Assembly: GCF_005280275.1 (NCBI RefSeq)
Contig: NZ_CP040021.1
Span: 2,257,001 to 2,321,000 of the forward strand
Origin: Salinivibrio kushneri
GTDB lineage: Bacteria; Pseudomonadota; Gammaproteobacteria; Enterobacterales; Vibrionaceae
Direction of reading: 5' to 3'
DNA: 64,000 nucleotides
Part shown: one piece after another, positions 38,001 to 43,481 of the stretch
Layout: each line of letters opens with the position of its first letter
Numbering within the stretch: the first letter of the stretch is position 1
The notes under the pieces: model-generated
Told to the model about the DNA's origin: nothing
The model's database searches: none
Seen by the model: only the letters and a program-made list of their open reading frames with translations
Made by a program: the position numbers and the translations under genes

Positions 38001-38824
38001 CTGACCGTGCCGGCCTCGGCGCTAGTATCAATGTCTGCTTGATCACTGCCCGGCTCGGAGGTGTTGCCGGAGGTGTCGGTAATGGTGGCTTCTACGGTTA
38101 ATGTTTCTCCGTCTGCAGGAGTGTCTGGCAGTGTGATGGTGACGGTGCCGTCTATGATATTTTGCTCGGTAATCGTCGAGGTTTGACCATTTATGGTTAA
38201 TACATCACCCGGATTAGCACCGGTATCGGACAGATCGATCAATACCTGGATCCCATCACCAAGCTCTTGTCCACTAATAATGCCATCGTTGTTAGCATCA
38301 TTAACAATGGTCACGCCAGGGATTCCGGGAGCGGTGGTGTCAATCGCAAGACCCGCTCCTCCTTCTGCATCGCTACCAATCGCCCCGTCGTTGGTTGCAA
38401 GCGAATCAGTATCAAATCCTGAGCTTGCAATGGTCTCGCTTCCATCACGCTCAACATTGACATAACTCCATGAGCCACTGCCGGCTGCAGCGTCACCACC
38501 AGCGGCGGTCGCTTGGTCATCTTCAATGGTGATCTCGCCTTCACCATCAAGGATTTGTTGCTGAATCTCGGCTATTTCATCTTGAACATCTTGCGGCAAT
38601 CCATCGAGCACGGCGCCGGGCTGCTCTCCCTGAGCCTCAACGGCGAGTAACGTTCCGTCGCTGAGTACAATAACAGCCTCACTGTTATCTGGCAGAACCA
38701 GCTCGGTTCCAGACGGAAAGGACGTACCTTCGGTCACTGTCATTGGCGTGCCATTGACAAGCAGTACACCATTTCCTTGGATACTTTCGACGTTTACATT
38801 GCGAGAGAGCGAGATTGATTTCAT
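20012..38824 (-). CDS. Giant RTX adhesin of the LapA/BpfA type, 6270 residues
   Basis: Probable surface-retained biofilm adhesin exported by the LapBCE system encoded downstream. The N-terminal retention module (about 1-115) carries the LapG-type site TAAG at residues 106-109. Two non-identical Ig-like domains (about 165-369) follow, the first with an EF-hand-like loop DANNDGIISGQE (176-187). Residues 370-5054 are 43 copies of one 109-residue Ig-like unit. The C-terminal 1200 residues hold a cadherin-like domain, a PA14-like region (about 5220-5330, tentative), a VWFA domain with MIDAS DTSGSMG (5795), RTX nonapeptides GGDDTLEGGEGNDILYGQGG (about 6090-6131) and a type I secretion signal ending IKVDTADW. 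There is no N-terminal signal peptide, as expected. The start ATG has only a weak Shine-Dalgarno. It heads an operon of six genes. Confidence 0.95.
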   Translation of the reverse strand: MKSISLSRNVNVESIQGNGVLLVNGTPMTVTEGTSFPSGTELVLPDNSEAVIVLSDGTLLAVEAQGEQPGAVLDGLPQDVQDEIAEIQQQILDGEGEITIEDDQATAAGGDAAAGSGSWSYVNVERDGSETIASSGFDTDSLATNDGAIGSDAEGGAGLAIDTTAPGIPGVTIVNDANNDGIISGQELGDGIQVLIDLSDTGANPGDVLTINGQTSTITEQNIIDGTVTITLPDTPADGETLTVEATITDTSGNTSEPGSDQADIDTSAEAGTVSVNNITDDNVINAQEAGETITVSGSASGGDIAEGDTVAMAINGEDYTTTVDGDGNWTVDVDGADLAADTDFEVVVSSTDDAGNTVESIGSSEHAVDTQAGDDNSAPTVTITEDANDDGVISSDELDGQVDVEVGLPAGAVDGDTIRVSDGTTTNEIVLEQSDIDNGSVATSFDAPSEGETLEVTAVLEDQFGNTSAEGSDSAVLDTQAGDDNSAPTVTITEDANDDGVISSDELDGQVDVEVGLPAGAVDGDTIRVSDGTTTNEIVLEQSDIDNGSVATSFDAPSEGETLEVTAVLEDQFGNTSAEGSDSAVLDTQAGDDNSAPTVTITEDANDDGVISSDELDGQVDVEVGLPAGAVDGDTIRVSDGTTTNEIVLEQSDIDNGSVATSFDAPSEGETLEVTAVLEDQFGNTSAEGSDSAVLDTQAGDDNSAPTVTITEDANDDGVISSDELDGQVDVEVGLPAGAVDGDTIRVSDGTTTNEIVLEQSDIDNGSVATSFDAPSEGETLEVTAVLEDQFGNTSAEGSDSAVLDTQAGDDNSAPTVTITEDANDDGVISSDELDGQVDVEVGLPAGAVDGDTIRVSDGTTTNEIVLEQSDIDNGSVATSFDAPSEGETLEVTAVLEDQFGNTSAEGSDSAVLDTQAGDDNSAPTVTITEDANDDGVISSDELDGQVDVEVGLPAGAVDGDTIRVSDGTTTNEIVLEQSDIDNGSVATSFDAPSEGETLEVTAVLEDQFGNTSAEGSDSAVLDTQAGDDNSAPTVTITEDANDDGVISSDELDGQVDVEVGLPAGAVDGDTIRVSDGTTTNEIVLEQSDIDNGSVATSFDAPSEGETLEVTAVLEDQFGNTSAEGSDSAVLDTQAGDDNSAPTVTITEDANDDGVISSDELDGQVDVEVGLPAGAVDGDTIRVSDGTTTNEIVLEQSDIDNGSVATSFDAPSEGETLEVTAVLEDQFGNTSAEGSDSAVLDTQAGDDNSAPTVTITEDANDDGVISSDELDGQVDVEVGLPAGAVDGDTIRVSDGTTTNEIVLEQSDIDNGSVATSFDAPSEGETLEVTAVLEDQFGNTSAEGSDSAVLDTQAGDDNSAPTVTITEDANDDGVISSDELDGQVDVEVGLPAGAVDGDTIRVSDGTTTNEIVLEQSDIDNGSVATSFDAPSEGETLEVTAVLEDQFGNTSAEGSDSAVLDTQAGDDNSAPTVTITEDANDDGVISSDELDGQVDVEVGLPAGAVDGDTIRVSDGTTTNEIVLEQSDIDNGSVATSFDAPSEGETLEVTAVLEDQFGNTSAEGSDSAVLDTQAGDDNSAPTVTITEDANDDGVISSDELDGQVDVEVGLPAGAVDGDTIRVSDGTTTNEIVLEQSDIDNGSVATSFDAPSEGETLEVTAVLEDQFGNTSAEGSDSAVLDTQAGDDNSAPTVTITEDANDDGVISSDELDGQVDVEVGLPAGAVDGDTIRVSDGTTTNEIVLEQSDIDNGSVATSFDAPSEGETLEVTAVLEDQFGNTSAEGSDSAVLDTQAGDDNSAPTVTITEDANDDGVISSDELDGQVDVEVGLPAGAVDGDTIRVSDGTTTNEIVLEQSDIDNGSVATSFDAPSEGETLEVTAVLEDQFGNTSAEGSDSAVLDTQAGDDNSAPTVTITEDANDDGVISSDELDGQVDVEVGLPAGAVDGDTIRVSDGTTTNEIVLEQSDIDNGSVATSFDAPSEGETLEVTAVLEDQFGNTSAEGSDSAVLDTQAGDDNSAPTVTITEDANDDGVISSDELDGQVDVEVGLPAGAVDGDTIRVSDGTTTNEIVLEQSDIDNGSVATSFDAPSEGETLEVTAVLEDQFGNTSAEGSDSAVLDTQAGDDNSAPTVTITEDANDDGVISSDELDGQVDVEVGLPAGAVDGDTIRVSDGTTTNEIVLEQSDIDNGSVATSFDAPSEGETLEVTAVLEDQFGNTSAEGSDSAVLDTQAGDDNSAPTVTITEDANDDGVISSDELDGQVDVEVGLPAGAVDGDTIRVSDGTTTNEIVLEQSDIDNGSVATSFDAPSEGETLEVTAVLEDQFGNTSAEGSDSAVLDTQAGDDNSAPTVTITEDANDDGVISSDELDGQVDVEVGLPAGAVDGDTIRVSDGTTTNEIVLEQSDIDNGSVATSFDAPSEGETLEVTAVLEDQFGNTSAEGSDSAVLDTQAGDDNSAPTVTITEDANDDGVISSDELDGQVDVEVGLPAGAVDGDTIRVSDGTTTNEIVLEQSDIDNGSVATSFDAPSEGETLEVTAVLEDQFGNTSAEGSDSAVLDTQAGDDNSAPTVTITEDANDDGVISSDELDGQVDVEVGLPAGAVDGDTIRVSDGTTTNEIVLEQSDIDNGSVATSFDAPSEGETLEVTAVLEDQFGNTSAEGSDSAVLDTQAGDDNSAPTVTITEDANDDGVISSDELDGQVDVEVGLPAGAVDGDTIRVSDGTTTNEIVLEQSDIDNGSVATSFDAPSEGETLEVTAVLEDQFGNTSAEGSDSAVLDTQAGDDNSAPTVTITEDANDDGVISSDELDGQVDVEVGLPAGAVDGDTIRVSDGTTTNEIVLEQSDIDNGSVATSFDAPSEGETLEVTAVLEDQFGNTSAEGSDSAVLDTQAGDDNSAPTVTITEDANDDGVISSDELDGQVDVEVGLPAGAVDGDTIRVSDGTTTNEIVLEQSDIDNGSVATSFDAPSEGETLEVTAVLEDQFGNTSAEGSDSAVLDTQAGDDNSAPTVTITEDANDDGVISSDELDGQVDVEVGLPAGAVDGDTIRVSDGTTTNEIVLEQSDIDNGSVATSFDAPSEGETLEVTAVLEDQFGNTSAEGSDSAVLDTQAGDDNSAPTVTITEDANDDGVISSDELDGQVDVEVGLPAGAVDGDTIRVSDGTTTNEIVLEQSDIDNGSVATSFDAPSEGETLEVTAVLEDQFGNTSAEGSDSAVLDTQAGDDNSAPTVTITEDANDDGVISSDELDGQVDVEVGLPAGAVDGDTIRVSDGTTTNEIVLEQSDIDNGSVATSFDAPSEGETLEVTAVLEDQFGNTSAEGSDSAVLDTQAGDDNSAPTVTITEDANDDGVISSDELDGQVDVEVGLPAGAVDGDTIRVSDGTTTNEIVLEQSDIDNGSVATSFDAPSEGETLEVTAVLEDQFGNTSAEGSDSAVLDTQAGDDNSAPTVTITEDANDDGVISSDELDGQVDVEVGLPAGAVDGDTIRVSDGTTTNEIVLEQSDIDNGSVATSFDAPSEGETLEVTAVLEDQFGNTSAEGSDSAVLDTQAGDDNSAPTVTITEDANDDGVISSDELDGQVDVEVGLPAGAVDGDTIRVSDGTTTNEIVLEQSDIDNGSVATSFDAPSEGETLEVTAVLEDQFGNTSAEGSDSAVLDTQAGDDNSAPTVTITEDANDDGVISSDELDGQVDVEVGLPAGAVDGDTIRVSDGTTTNEIVLEQSDIDNGSVATSFDAPSEGETLEVTAVLEDQFGNTSAEGSDSAVLDTQAGDDNSAPTVTITEDANDDGVISSDELDGQVDVEVGLPAGAVDGDTIRVSDGTTTNEIVLEQSDIDNGSVATSFDAPSEGETLEVTAVLEDQFGNTSAEGSDSAVLDTQAGDDNSAPTVTITEDANDDGVISSDELDGQVDVEVGLPAGAVDGDTIRVSDGTTTNEIVLEQSDIDNGSVATSFDAPSEGETLEVTAVLEDQFGNTSAEGSDSAVLDTQAGDDNSAPTVTITEDANDDGVISSDELDGQVDVEVGLPAGAVDGDTIRVSDGTTTNEIVLEQSDIDNGSVATSFDAPSEGETLEVTAVLEDQFGNTSAEGSDSAVLDTQAGDDNSAPTVTITEDANDDGVISSDELDGQVDVEVGLPAGAVDGDTIRVSDGTTTNEIVLEQSDIDNGSVATSFDAPSEGETLEVTAVLEDQFGNTSAEGSDSAVLDTQAGDDNSAPTVTITEDANDDGVISSDELDGQVDVEVGLPAGAVDGDTIRVSDGTTTNEIVLEQSDIDNGSVATSFDAPSEGETLEVTAVLEDQFGNTSAEGSDSAVLDTQAGDDNSAPTVTITEDANDDGVISSDELDGQVDVEVGLPAGAVDGDTIRVSDGTTTNEIVLEQSDIDNGSVATSFDAPSEGETLEVTAVLEDQFGNTSAEGSDSAVLDTQAGDDNSAPTVTITEDANDDGVISSDELDGQVDVEVGLPAGAVDGDTIRVSDGTTTNEIVLEQSDIDNGSVATSFDAPSEGETLEVTAVLEDQFGNTSAEGSDSAVLDTQAGDDNSAPTVTITEDANDDGVISSDELDGQVDVEVGLPAGAVDGDTIRVSDGTTTNEIVLEQSDIDNGSVATSFDAPSEGETLEVTAVLEDQFGNTSAEGSDSAVLDTQAGDDNSAPTVTITEDANDDGVISSDELDGQVDVEVGLPAGAVDGDTIRVSDGTTTNEIVLEQSDIDNGSVATSFDAPSEGETLEVTAVLEDQFGNTSAEGSDSAVLDTQAGDDNSAPTVTITEDANDDGVISSDELDGQVDVEVGLPAGAVDGDTIRVSDGTTTNEIVLEQSDIDNGSVATSFDAPSEGETLEVTAVLEDQFGNTSAEGSDSAVLDTQAGDDNSAPTVTITEDANDDGVISSDELDGQVDVEVGLPAGAVDGDTIRVSDGTTTNEIVLEQSDIDNGSVATSFDAPSEGETLEVTAVLEDQFGNTSAEGSDSAVLDTQAGDDNSAPTVTITEDANDDGVISSDELDGQVDVEVGLPAGAVDGDTIRVSDGTTTNEIVLEQSDIDNGSVATSFDAPSEGETLEVTAVLEDQFGNTSAEGSDSARINSVPDSEYVSLSTNEDVEFTGNVLNEGNATDSDGDSLTVPSFTINGETHAAGQSATIADVGEITIGGDGDYTFTPVEHWSGDVPAITYTVQDEYGDTTQATLNISVTPVADAPELSVGELDLDFVSTSLNASIWNSVDVGSPNGPGQGVDAETLINAVNGAGEPDSESTTNGASVDSSSGLDASQAMVTSGLIYLEAGKSYSFGGYADDSAAIVIGGEVIAEGRWGSQGTSPGGESGPSYFNGEFTPSESGYYSLDVYTHNQNGPGGFDIEVAVDDGAAVGLNTGNFDLVPNVDALEDGGLSVKDYEGDGTGGYYIINEPGEGHAGQPIKLPPINASLVDQDNSETLSLTLGNIPEGSTLSDGNQEVIVENGSVSIKDWDLSNLSISVPEPHEGEINLEVTATSTENGNGDTASVTEEIPISVLPISNGLSVSASLSYSGDNHLANELVDHSEQHGSGSSDQYDQIVSVDDGSPVSVDVNAGDGNDLIVGGTGDGSYALRGNDGDDVFVSRNASAASTAYYGGSGGDTVYLQGNRDDYQVETFHGFNDAVRLVYQNGQTQNAKHDLYSIETIYFADGKYQVDNGELTKVADIVQLDVDVTLNDGSEHITSVIISGMPEGGSVPDGEQLDSGDWQVPIDALQPNPGSDAGFSVTLELPEGSAPDLSVTVGATEVDDSGNPVDLPEYATTQPGVAVISPSNPNSDNTVEGGSGDDVVLGDIGGVEINSTEPTNYNIALIVDTSGSMGYALESGSSESRLDVLKTSLKSMLENISDHPGTINLALVDFNSSASLRINLDDFTQANDSYVDSVIDSLQSGGGTNYEAAFDQASSWLNTHSNTNSENLSFFLTDGNPTLSNSSNYSGNTTESFELRDSIEAYESLAESSTVRAIGIGNGVNADILRFFDNTNVSGSGTWSDQWGSVSAPTGDVEIVNTANDLNAALDEGTKEINMLPVGDDEVIGNAGDDILFGDAINTDNLPWDENGLTRPESLPDGSGVDALTTFLEMKNGAAPSDLELYQYIKDNHALFNVDGDTRGGDDTLEGGEGNDILYGQGGDDTLIGGRGEDTLIGGTGSDKFQWSLDDMPSSTEGDESETDVIVDFDNQGDTQDTLAFVDDLTQLIKDGQVSISWQTTDSGEAEGTLTIGIDADGDSQMDQQIDIESLSVVTNGGQQEVVINTLIGGQEGELRLTQGDDNAELSVGDSQDLEIKVDTADW
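23663..37717 (-). repeat. Tandem array of 43 copies of a 327-bp coding repeat
   Basis: The period is 327 bp (109 codons). The array spans 14,055 bp, equal to 43 units less the final two codons, which diverge to Arg-Ile. Blocks compared 20 and 40 units apart (lines beginning 23941, 30481 and 37021) are base-for-base identical. All units are also identical when translated both in sense and in the antisense frame, so synonymous differences are absent or very rare. The unit is GC-rich compared with the flanking adhesin sequence. Each unit carries an EF-hand-like loop DANDDGVISSDE at unit positions 18-29. Such uniformity implies recent homogenisation or expansion by recombination. Copy number may vary and may be hard to assemble. 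Confidence 0.97.
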
Positions 38825-38941
38825 AGCCGGGACTCTTTATCCATAAAAAATGTGAGGTGCATTCAAAGTCTATCACTTGCATTATCTAAGGAATTAGACT
38901 TCTTCGAAAGCAATTTTACGCCGAAATGTGCGCTTTGTACG

Positions 38942-38953
38942 GCTCAAAATTGA
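38942..38953. promoter_or_regulatory. Perfect palindrome upstream of the adhesin operon
   Basis: CTCAAAATTGAG is a perfect 12-base palindrome about 118 bases upstream of the adhesin ATG, inside the 246-base metR-adhesin gap that must hold the operon promoter. I did not find a convincing -35/-10 pair; TATACT (minus strand, about 38964-38969) is one possible -10. A dimeric regulator site is plausible but unproven. Confidence 0.35.
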
Positions 38954-39070
38954 GACAATACGTGAGTATAGGTGGGTGTTTGAAACGGCGCGAAACTATG
39001 CTCTCAAACCATGCCCTTAAAGTATGCGCTTAATTAACGAGATTAAGTGTTTTATCTCTTAGTCATATCG

Positions 39071-39955
39071 CTACATGACGGTTGAACTGGCTTTTTCGAT
39101 GAAGTTCTGGATGTAATCATCTCTTTGTCCCTCGCGTACACCCAAATGGATCGACTTATGAATACCTTGTTGGCCTATACGAAGGATATGAAGGTTTAGT
39201 CGTTGTTGGTACTCTTTTGCCAGCCATTTGGGGAGTGCCGCGATCCCGCGCTCAGCGGCAACCATTTGTAGCATGATATCTGTGGTTTCAATCGTTTTGT
39301 GTTTGCGCGGTGCACAGTGCGCCGGCGCCAAAAACTGGGTAAAGACATCTAAACGTGATTGATCAACAGGGTAGGTAATCAGCACTTCCTGTGTTACTTG
39401 CTGAGGATCAACATGGTCAAACGCCGCGAGTGCACTTCGTCCGCTCACCACTAGCACCTGTTCGTAATCAAACACGGATACGTATTCTATGCCTGGTTTA
39501 AGTAAGGGATCGGGCGTGACGAGCACATCAATCTCATGGCCAAACAATGCGCCTAAACCACCGAATTGGAACTTTTGTTTGACGTCAACATCCACATCCG
39601 GCCATTGATGCAAGAAAGGCTCCACCACCTTAAGCAGCCACTGATAACAAGGGTGGCACTCCATGCCAATGCGCAATGTACCGCGCTGGCCTTGTGCAAA
39701 TTGTTTAAGTTGCTGTTCAGCGTGTTCGAACTGAGGAAGCATACGCTCAGACAACGTAAGCAAGTACTCACCCGCTCGCGTGAAATGAAGCTGCCGTCCG
39801 GATTTTTGCCACAAGCTAATCCCGAGCTGGCTTTCTAGCTTTTTCATCGCATGGCTAATCGCGGACTGGGTGAGATAAAGCGTCTCTGCCGCCGCGGTCA
39901 GTGATCCTTGCTCTTTTATTGCGCGCAAAATATGAAGATGATGACGTTCTAACAT
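39071..39955 (-). CDS. metR: LysR-type regulator of methionine biosynthesis MetR
   Basis: Homocysteine-responsive activator of metE and other methionine genes. It has 294 residues from the ATG at 39953-39955, preceded by GGAAAAG. A longer frame adds 15 residues without similarity. The winged helix-turn-helix is at about 1-60 (LTAAAETLYLTQSAISHAMKKLE). The effector domain shows MetR-specific blocks: ECHPCYQWL (about 98), DVLVTPDP, VFDYEQVLVV, ITYPVDQSRLDVF and QMVAAERGIAALPKW. Divergent from metE with a 101-base shared control region, the standard metR/metE layout. It reads toward the adhesin operon, and I see no clear terminator after it. Confidence 0.95.
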   Translation of the reverse strand: MLERHHLHILRAIKEQGSLTAAAETLYLTQSAISHAMKKLESQLGISLWQKSGRQLHFTRAGEYLLTLSERMLPQFEHAEQQLKQFAQGQRGTLRIGMECHPCYQWLLKVVEPFLHQWPDVDVDVKQKFQFGGLGALFGHEIDVLVTPDPLLKPGIEYVSVFDYEQVLVVSGRSALAAFDHVDPQQVTQEVLITYPVDQSRLDVFTQFLAPAHCAPRKHKTIETTDIMLQMVAAERGIAALPKWLAKEYQQRLNLHILRIGQQGIHKSIHLGVREGQRDDYIQNFIEKASSTVM

Positions 39956-39974
39956 GTCTTTTCCATGACCAGAT

Positions 39975-40011
39975 TTCATTAATTGATGAAATAATGCCAT
40001 TTTAGTTCATA
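39975..40011 (+). promoter_or_regulatory. metE promoter with overlapping candidate MetR operator
   Basis: TTGATG (39983-39988) and TTCATA (40006-40011) with a 17-base spacer form the promoter. TTCATTAATTGATGAA (39975-39990) is a near-perfect 16-base palindrome overlapping the -35. Its TTCA/TGAA arms resemble MetR half-sites, though spacing and orientation differ from the textbook TGAA-N5-TTCA. The metE start is preceded by AAGGAGG (40042-40048), an ideal ribosome-binding site. Confidence 0.55.
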
Positions 40012-40056
40012 ACGAGAAAGCCCTATGCTGAACTCAACTTAAAGGAGGACGTATAG

Positions 40057-42327
40057 ATGGCTAAAACTCATAATCTCGGTTTTCCCCGCATAGGGGCACA
40101 GCGCGAACTAAAATTTGCACTCGAACGTTACTGGCGTGGTGAATCATCACTGCAAGATTTGACCAATACGGCGGCGGATCTACGCCGTACTCATTGGCAC
40201 CAACAAGGTAAGCTCGATACAGTGCCAGCGGGTGATTTTTCCTTTTACGACCATGTACTTGATACCAGCTTTTTAGTCGGCAATGTCCCTGACCGTGTGG
40301 CTGATCATCAAGATAACACCCTCGATAACTACTTCCGCGTCGCTCGCGGCCGCTCGGCAAACGATACCGGTTGCCAGTGTGTCCACGCTGGTGAAATGAC
40401 TAAATGGTTTGACACCAATTATCACTACATCGTGCCAGAATTTACCGCGCAAACCACCTTTAGCTTGCACGCTGAAAACCTATTGAACCAACTAGAAGAA
40501 GCCAAACAAGCTGGTGTTCAGGCCAAACCTGTCTTGGTCGGCCCTGTCACGTATCTGTGGCTAGGTAAAGAAAAGGATGCCTCTAACAAGTTGGATCTGC
40601 TCGATAAGCTCTTGCCCGTGTATCAAACGCTACTGAGCAAACTGGCAGAAAAAGGTGTTGACTGGGTACAAATTGATGAGCCTGTTTTGGTGACTGAGCT
40701 TACCCCTGAGTGGCAAACGGCATTACAAACTGCATATAAGGCGCTAAGCCAAGCCCAGGTGAAGTTATTGCTGGCAAGCTACTTCGGCGAGCAAGCTGAA
40801 AATCGTCAATTGGCGCAATCCTTGCCCGTTGACGGTTGGCACCTGGATGCTATTCGTGGCCGAGGGGATGTTGCGTCATACCAAGAAGCACTTGGCGATC
40901 ACCAAGTCCTGTCTCTTGGTGTGATTAACGGCCGTAACGTTTGGAAAACTAACCTTGATGCCACGTTAGAATGGCTCGAACCGATTCATCAATCTCTGGG
41001 CAATCGCCTCTGGCTCGCGCCCTCTTGTTCATTGCTCCATGTGCCCGTTGATTTGACCAGCGAACACAAGCTCGATCCTGAAGTAAAAAACTGGCTCGCC
41101 TTTGCCCATCAAAAACTAGAGGAGCTGGATATACTCGCTCGCGCGCTTAATCACGGCCGTCAAACTGTTCAGCCCGCGCTGGACAATAACCGTGAGGCAA
41201 TCGAAAGTCGTCAACAGTCACCGCGTGTACACAACCCTAAGGTGCAAGCCGCATTGGCAGCAATTACACCACAGTTAGGGACACGGCAGCGTCCGTTTGC
41301 CGAGCGTATTCGCTTGCAACACGAGCAGCTCAACCTGCCGCGCTTCCCGACCACCACTATAGGGTCATTCCCACAAACGCGTGCCATTCGCCAAACACGC
41401 TTGCAATACAAGAAGGGCGATATTGATGCCGCCACTTATCAAGACATTATGCGCAAAGAGATCGCCCATGCGGTGGAAAAGCAAGAAGCGTTAGGGCTTG
41501 ATGTCTTGGTTCATGGTGAAGCTGAACGTAACGATATGGTGGAATACTTTGGCGAACAATTGGATGGTTATGTGTTTAGCCAGTTCGGTTGGGTGCAATC
41601 GTATGGCTCTCGCTGTGTGAAGCCGCCGATTTTATTTGGTGATATTGAACGCCCGAAGGCAATGACCGTGGAGTGGACCCAGTACGCACAATCTCTCACC
41701 GATAAGCCGCTCAAAGGCATGCTTACCGGACCGGTGACAATTCTCAACTGGTCGTTTGTCCGCGATGATCAGCCGCGAGCGCAAACCTGCAACCAACTGG
41801 CACTGGCGATCCGCCAAGAGGTGCAAGATCTCGAGAAAGCCGGCACCAAAATTATTCAAATTGATGAAGCAGCTCTGCGTGAAGGCCTACCTCTTCGTCG
41901 CAGTGAGTGGCAACACTATCTCGACTGGGCCATCAATGCGTTTAAAATTGCGGCTAATGGCGTGAGTGACGAGACGCAAATCCACACCCATATGTGCTAC
42001 TCCGAGTTTAACGATATTATTGCATCGATTGCGGATATGGACGCTGACGTGATCACCATTGAAACATCCCGCTCGGATATGGAACTGCTGGATGCCTTTG
42101 ATCACTTTGACTATCCCAATGACATCGGCCCAGGCGTGTACGACATTCACTCCCCCAATACGCCAAGCCAGGCACAAATTATTGGCTTAATGGAGAAAGC
42201 CGCCGCCCGTATTCCTGAAGAAAGATTGTGGGTGAACCCAGATTGCGGCCTAAAAACGCGCCAATGGGATGAGGTGATCCCGGCATTAGAAAACATGGTT
42301 GCAGCGGCAAAAGCGCTTCGCGAATAA
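40057..42327 (+). CDS. metE: Cobalamin-independent methionine synthase
   Basis: Transfers the methyl group of 5-methyltetrahydropteroyl-triglutamate to homocysteine in the last step of methionine synthesis; zinc-dependent. It has 756 residues, normal length. The N-terminal barrel opens with [20 protein letters not shown]. The catalytic C-terminal barrel starts near 430 with [16 protein letters not shown]. It has [13 protein letters not shown], the [15 protein letters not shown] block, and the zinc ligands in THMCYSEF (about 645) and NPDCGLKTR (about 730). Preceded by a perfect AAGGAGG. No cobalamin riboswitch is visible upstream; regulation by MetR is expected. Confidence 0.98.
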   Translation: MAKTHNLGFPRIGAQRELKFALERYWRGESSLQDLTNTAADLRRTHWHQQGKLDTVPAGDFSFYDHVLDTSFLVGNVPDRVADHQDNTLDNYFRVARGRSANDTGCQCVHAGEMTKWFDTNYHYIVPEFTAQTTFSLHAENLLNQLEEAKQAGVQAKPVLVGPVTYLWLGKEKDASNKLDLLDKLLPVYQTLLSKLAEKGVDWVQIDEPVLVTELTPEWQTALQTAYKALSQAQVKLLLASYFGEQAENRQLAQSLPVDGWHLDAIRGRGDVASYQEALGDHQVLSLGVINGRNVWKTNLDATLEWLEPIHQSLGNRLWLAPSCSLLHVPVDLTSEHKLDPEVKNWLAFAHQKLEELDILARALNHGRQTVQPALDNNREAIESRQQSPRVHNPKVQAALAAITPQLGTRQRPFAERIRLQHEQLNLPRFPTTTIGSFPQTRAIRQTRLQYKKGDIDAATYQDIMRKEIAHAVEKQEALGLDVLVHGEAERNDMVEYFGEQLDGYVFSQFGWVQSYGSRCVKPPILFGDIERPKAMTVEWTQYAQSLTDKPLKGMLTGPVTILNWSFVRDDQPRAQTCNQLALAIRQEVQDLEKAGTKIIQIDEAALREGLPLRRSEWQHYLDWAINAFKIAANGVSDETQIHTHMCYSEFNDIIASIADMDADVITIETSRSDMELLDAFDHFDYPNDIGPGVYDIHSPNTPSQAQIIGLMEKAAARIPEERLWVNPDCGLKTRQWDEVIPALENMVAAAKALRE

Positions 42328-42346
42328 TAGTCAGATAATATCTAAT

Positions 42347-42402
42347 AAAAGAGATGAGCCTTAAGTGCTATACAATAGCTATTGATAGGGGCTCACTCTT
42401 TT
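42347..42402. terminator. Bidirectional terminator between metE and the PAP2 gene
   Basis: AAAAGAGATGAGCC (42347-42360) pairs with GGCTCACTCTTTT (42390-42402), 13 bp with one bulged A, around a 29-base spacer that itself contains the palindrome AATAGCTATT. U-rich ends follow in both directions. The right arm lies inside the last codons of the PAP2 gene. Confidence 0.6.
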
Positions 42403-43473
42403 AGGATCTTTTACAAATAAACCAACAACATACCAGACGAGCAACGTCAATATAAAGCTCACGATACCATCGACTGCATAATGCCACGCTAATAAAAAAG
42501 AGCCGATATAAATGATGAAAGCATACAACCAAAAGATAATACCAATCCATTTTTGGACATGTGTTAATCCTAAAGCCATCAATACCGCCATTGAAACATG
42601 CATGCTTGGCATGGCTGAAATGCCAGCTCCCGCCTTAACACCTTGCTCTACGTGAAGATTGTATAGCCAGTCTTGCATAGATAGCGCCCACAGAGGAAAG
42701 GGATAATCCGAGGCGATAAGGTAAGCGTCGATACTTCGTAATCTCTCCATCAAATCCTGATAAGGTTCAACGGCTAAACCTGGATGAACGCGAGAGAAAA
42801 AGGCAGGTCCAGCAGAGGAGAAAAGGGTTGCGCACACGACACCTAAAGCCACCCAACATGCAAGCCAAGAATATAAGTACGTACTTCTCACTCGACTCGG
42901 TAATTGAAAGCAAAAAAACGCAAAAACGCCGAGGACAGCGAACAGCCATACATTATAAAAGAGGTTAAGTAGCATCATAAAGGCTGGATATTGGTACAGC
43001 CAATCAAAAAAACGCCAAGCATCTTTTCCGAAAAAAAGAAGTCTATCCATTTCAGCAAATGCACTATCCCACGCAAACTCTCCAACTGTATATACTGATA
43101 CCTTTGCTGTTGAAAACGCACTCATAAAAAAGGCTATAGCATAAAGTAAGAAGACACCTGACAAAATATAATAACGCCTAGTAAAAATAGACTTGATCAG
43201 ATAGCCAAACTGCCTTATTGGTCGCTTTTCTCTAACAACAATTAGATATATAAAATAACTCACCAAGAAAAGTGCCCCTACTACCTTAAAGAGTATTTTT
43301 AGATAAGGGAAATAAGAGCCATCAGCAAAGGAAAAACTGCCATTAACAAAAATATTGTATAGCACTAAGGACAGCGTGAGTACACTTCCGTATAAGAGAA
43401 TCCCTACATTGGGTAAAGCTGCTTGCTTAAAAAGCCGCCACTCCCTCTTTATTAATAAAATGACTTTCGACAT
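42379..43473 (-). CDS. PAP2-superfamily polytopic membrane protein
   Basis: A 364-residue inner-membrane protein with about eight hydrophobic segments. The lipid-phosphatase/phosphotransferase signature is present in its C-terminal half: MPSMHVS (about 270) and AWHYAVDG (about 325), giving the two active-site histidines. The spacing resembles AUR1/inositol-phosphotransferase-type PAP2 proteins more than classical PAP2 phosphatases. The substrate is unknown; a phospholipid or undecaprenyl-linked substrate is possible. It starts 8 bases after the OmpA-family gene at the end of the tad cluster, so it is probably co-transcribed, but it is not a standard tad gene. Its base composition looks more AT-rich than the housekeeping genes here. 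Confidence 0.8.
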   Translation of the reverse strand: MSKVILLIKREWRLFKQAALPNVGILLYGSVLTLSLVLYNIFVNGSFSFADGSYFPYLKILFKVVGALFLVSYFIYLIVVREKRPIRQFGYLIKSIFTRRYYILSGVFLLYAIAFFMSAFSTAKVSVYTVGEFAWDSAFAEMDRLLFFGKDAWRFFDWLYQYPAFMMLLNLFYNVWLFAVLGVFAFFCFQLPSRVRSTYLYSWLACWVALGVVCATLFSSAGPAFFSRVHPGLAVEPYQDLMERLRSIDAYLIASDYPFPLWALSMQDWLYNLHVEQGVKAGAGISAMPSMHVSMAVLMALGLTHVQKWIGIIFWLYAFIIYIGSFLLAWHYAVDGIVSFILTLLVWYVVGLFVKDPKRVSPYQ

Positions 43474-43481
43474 AAAGGTTG

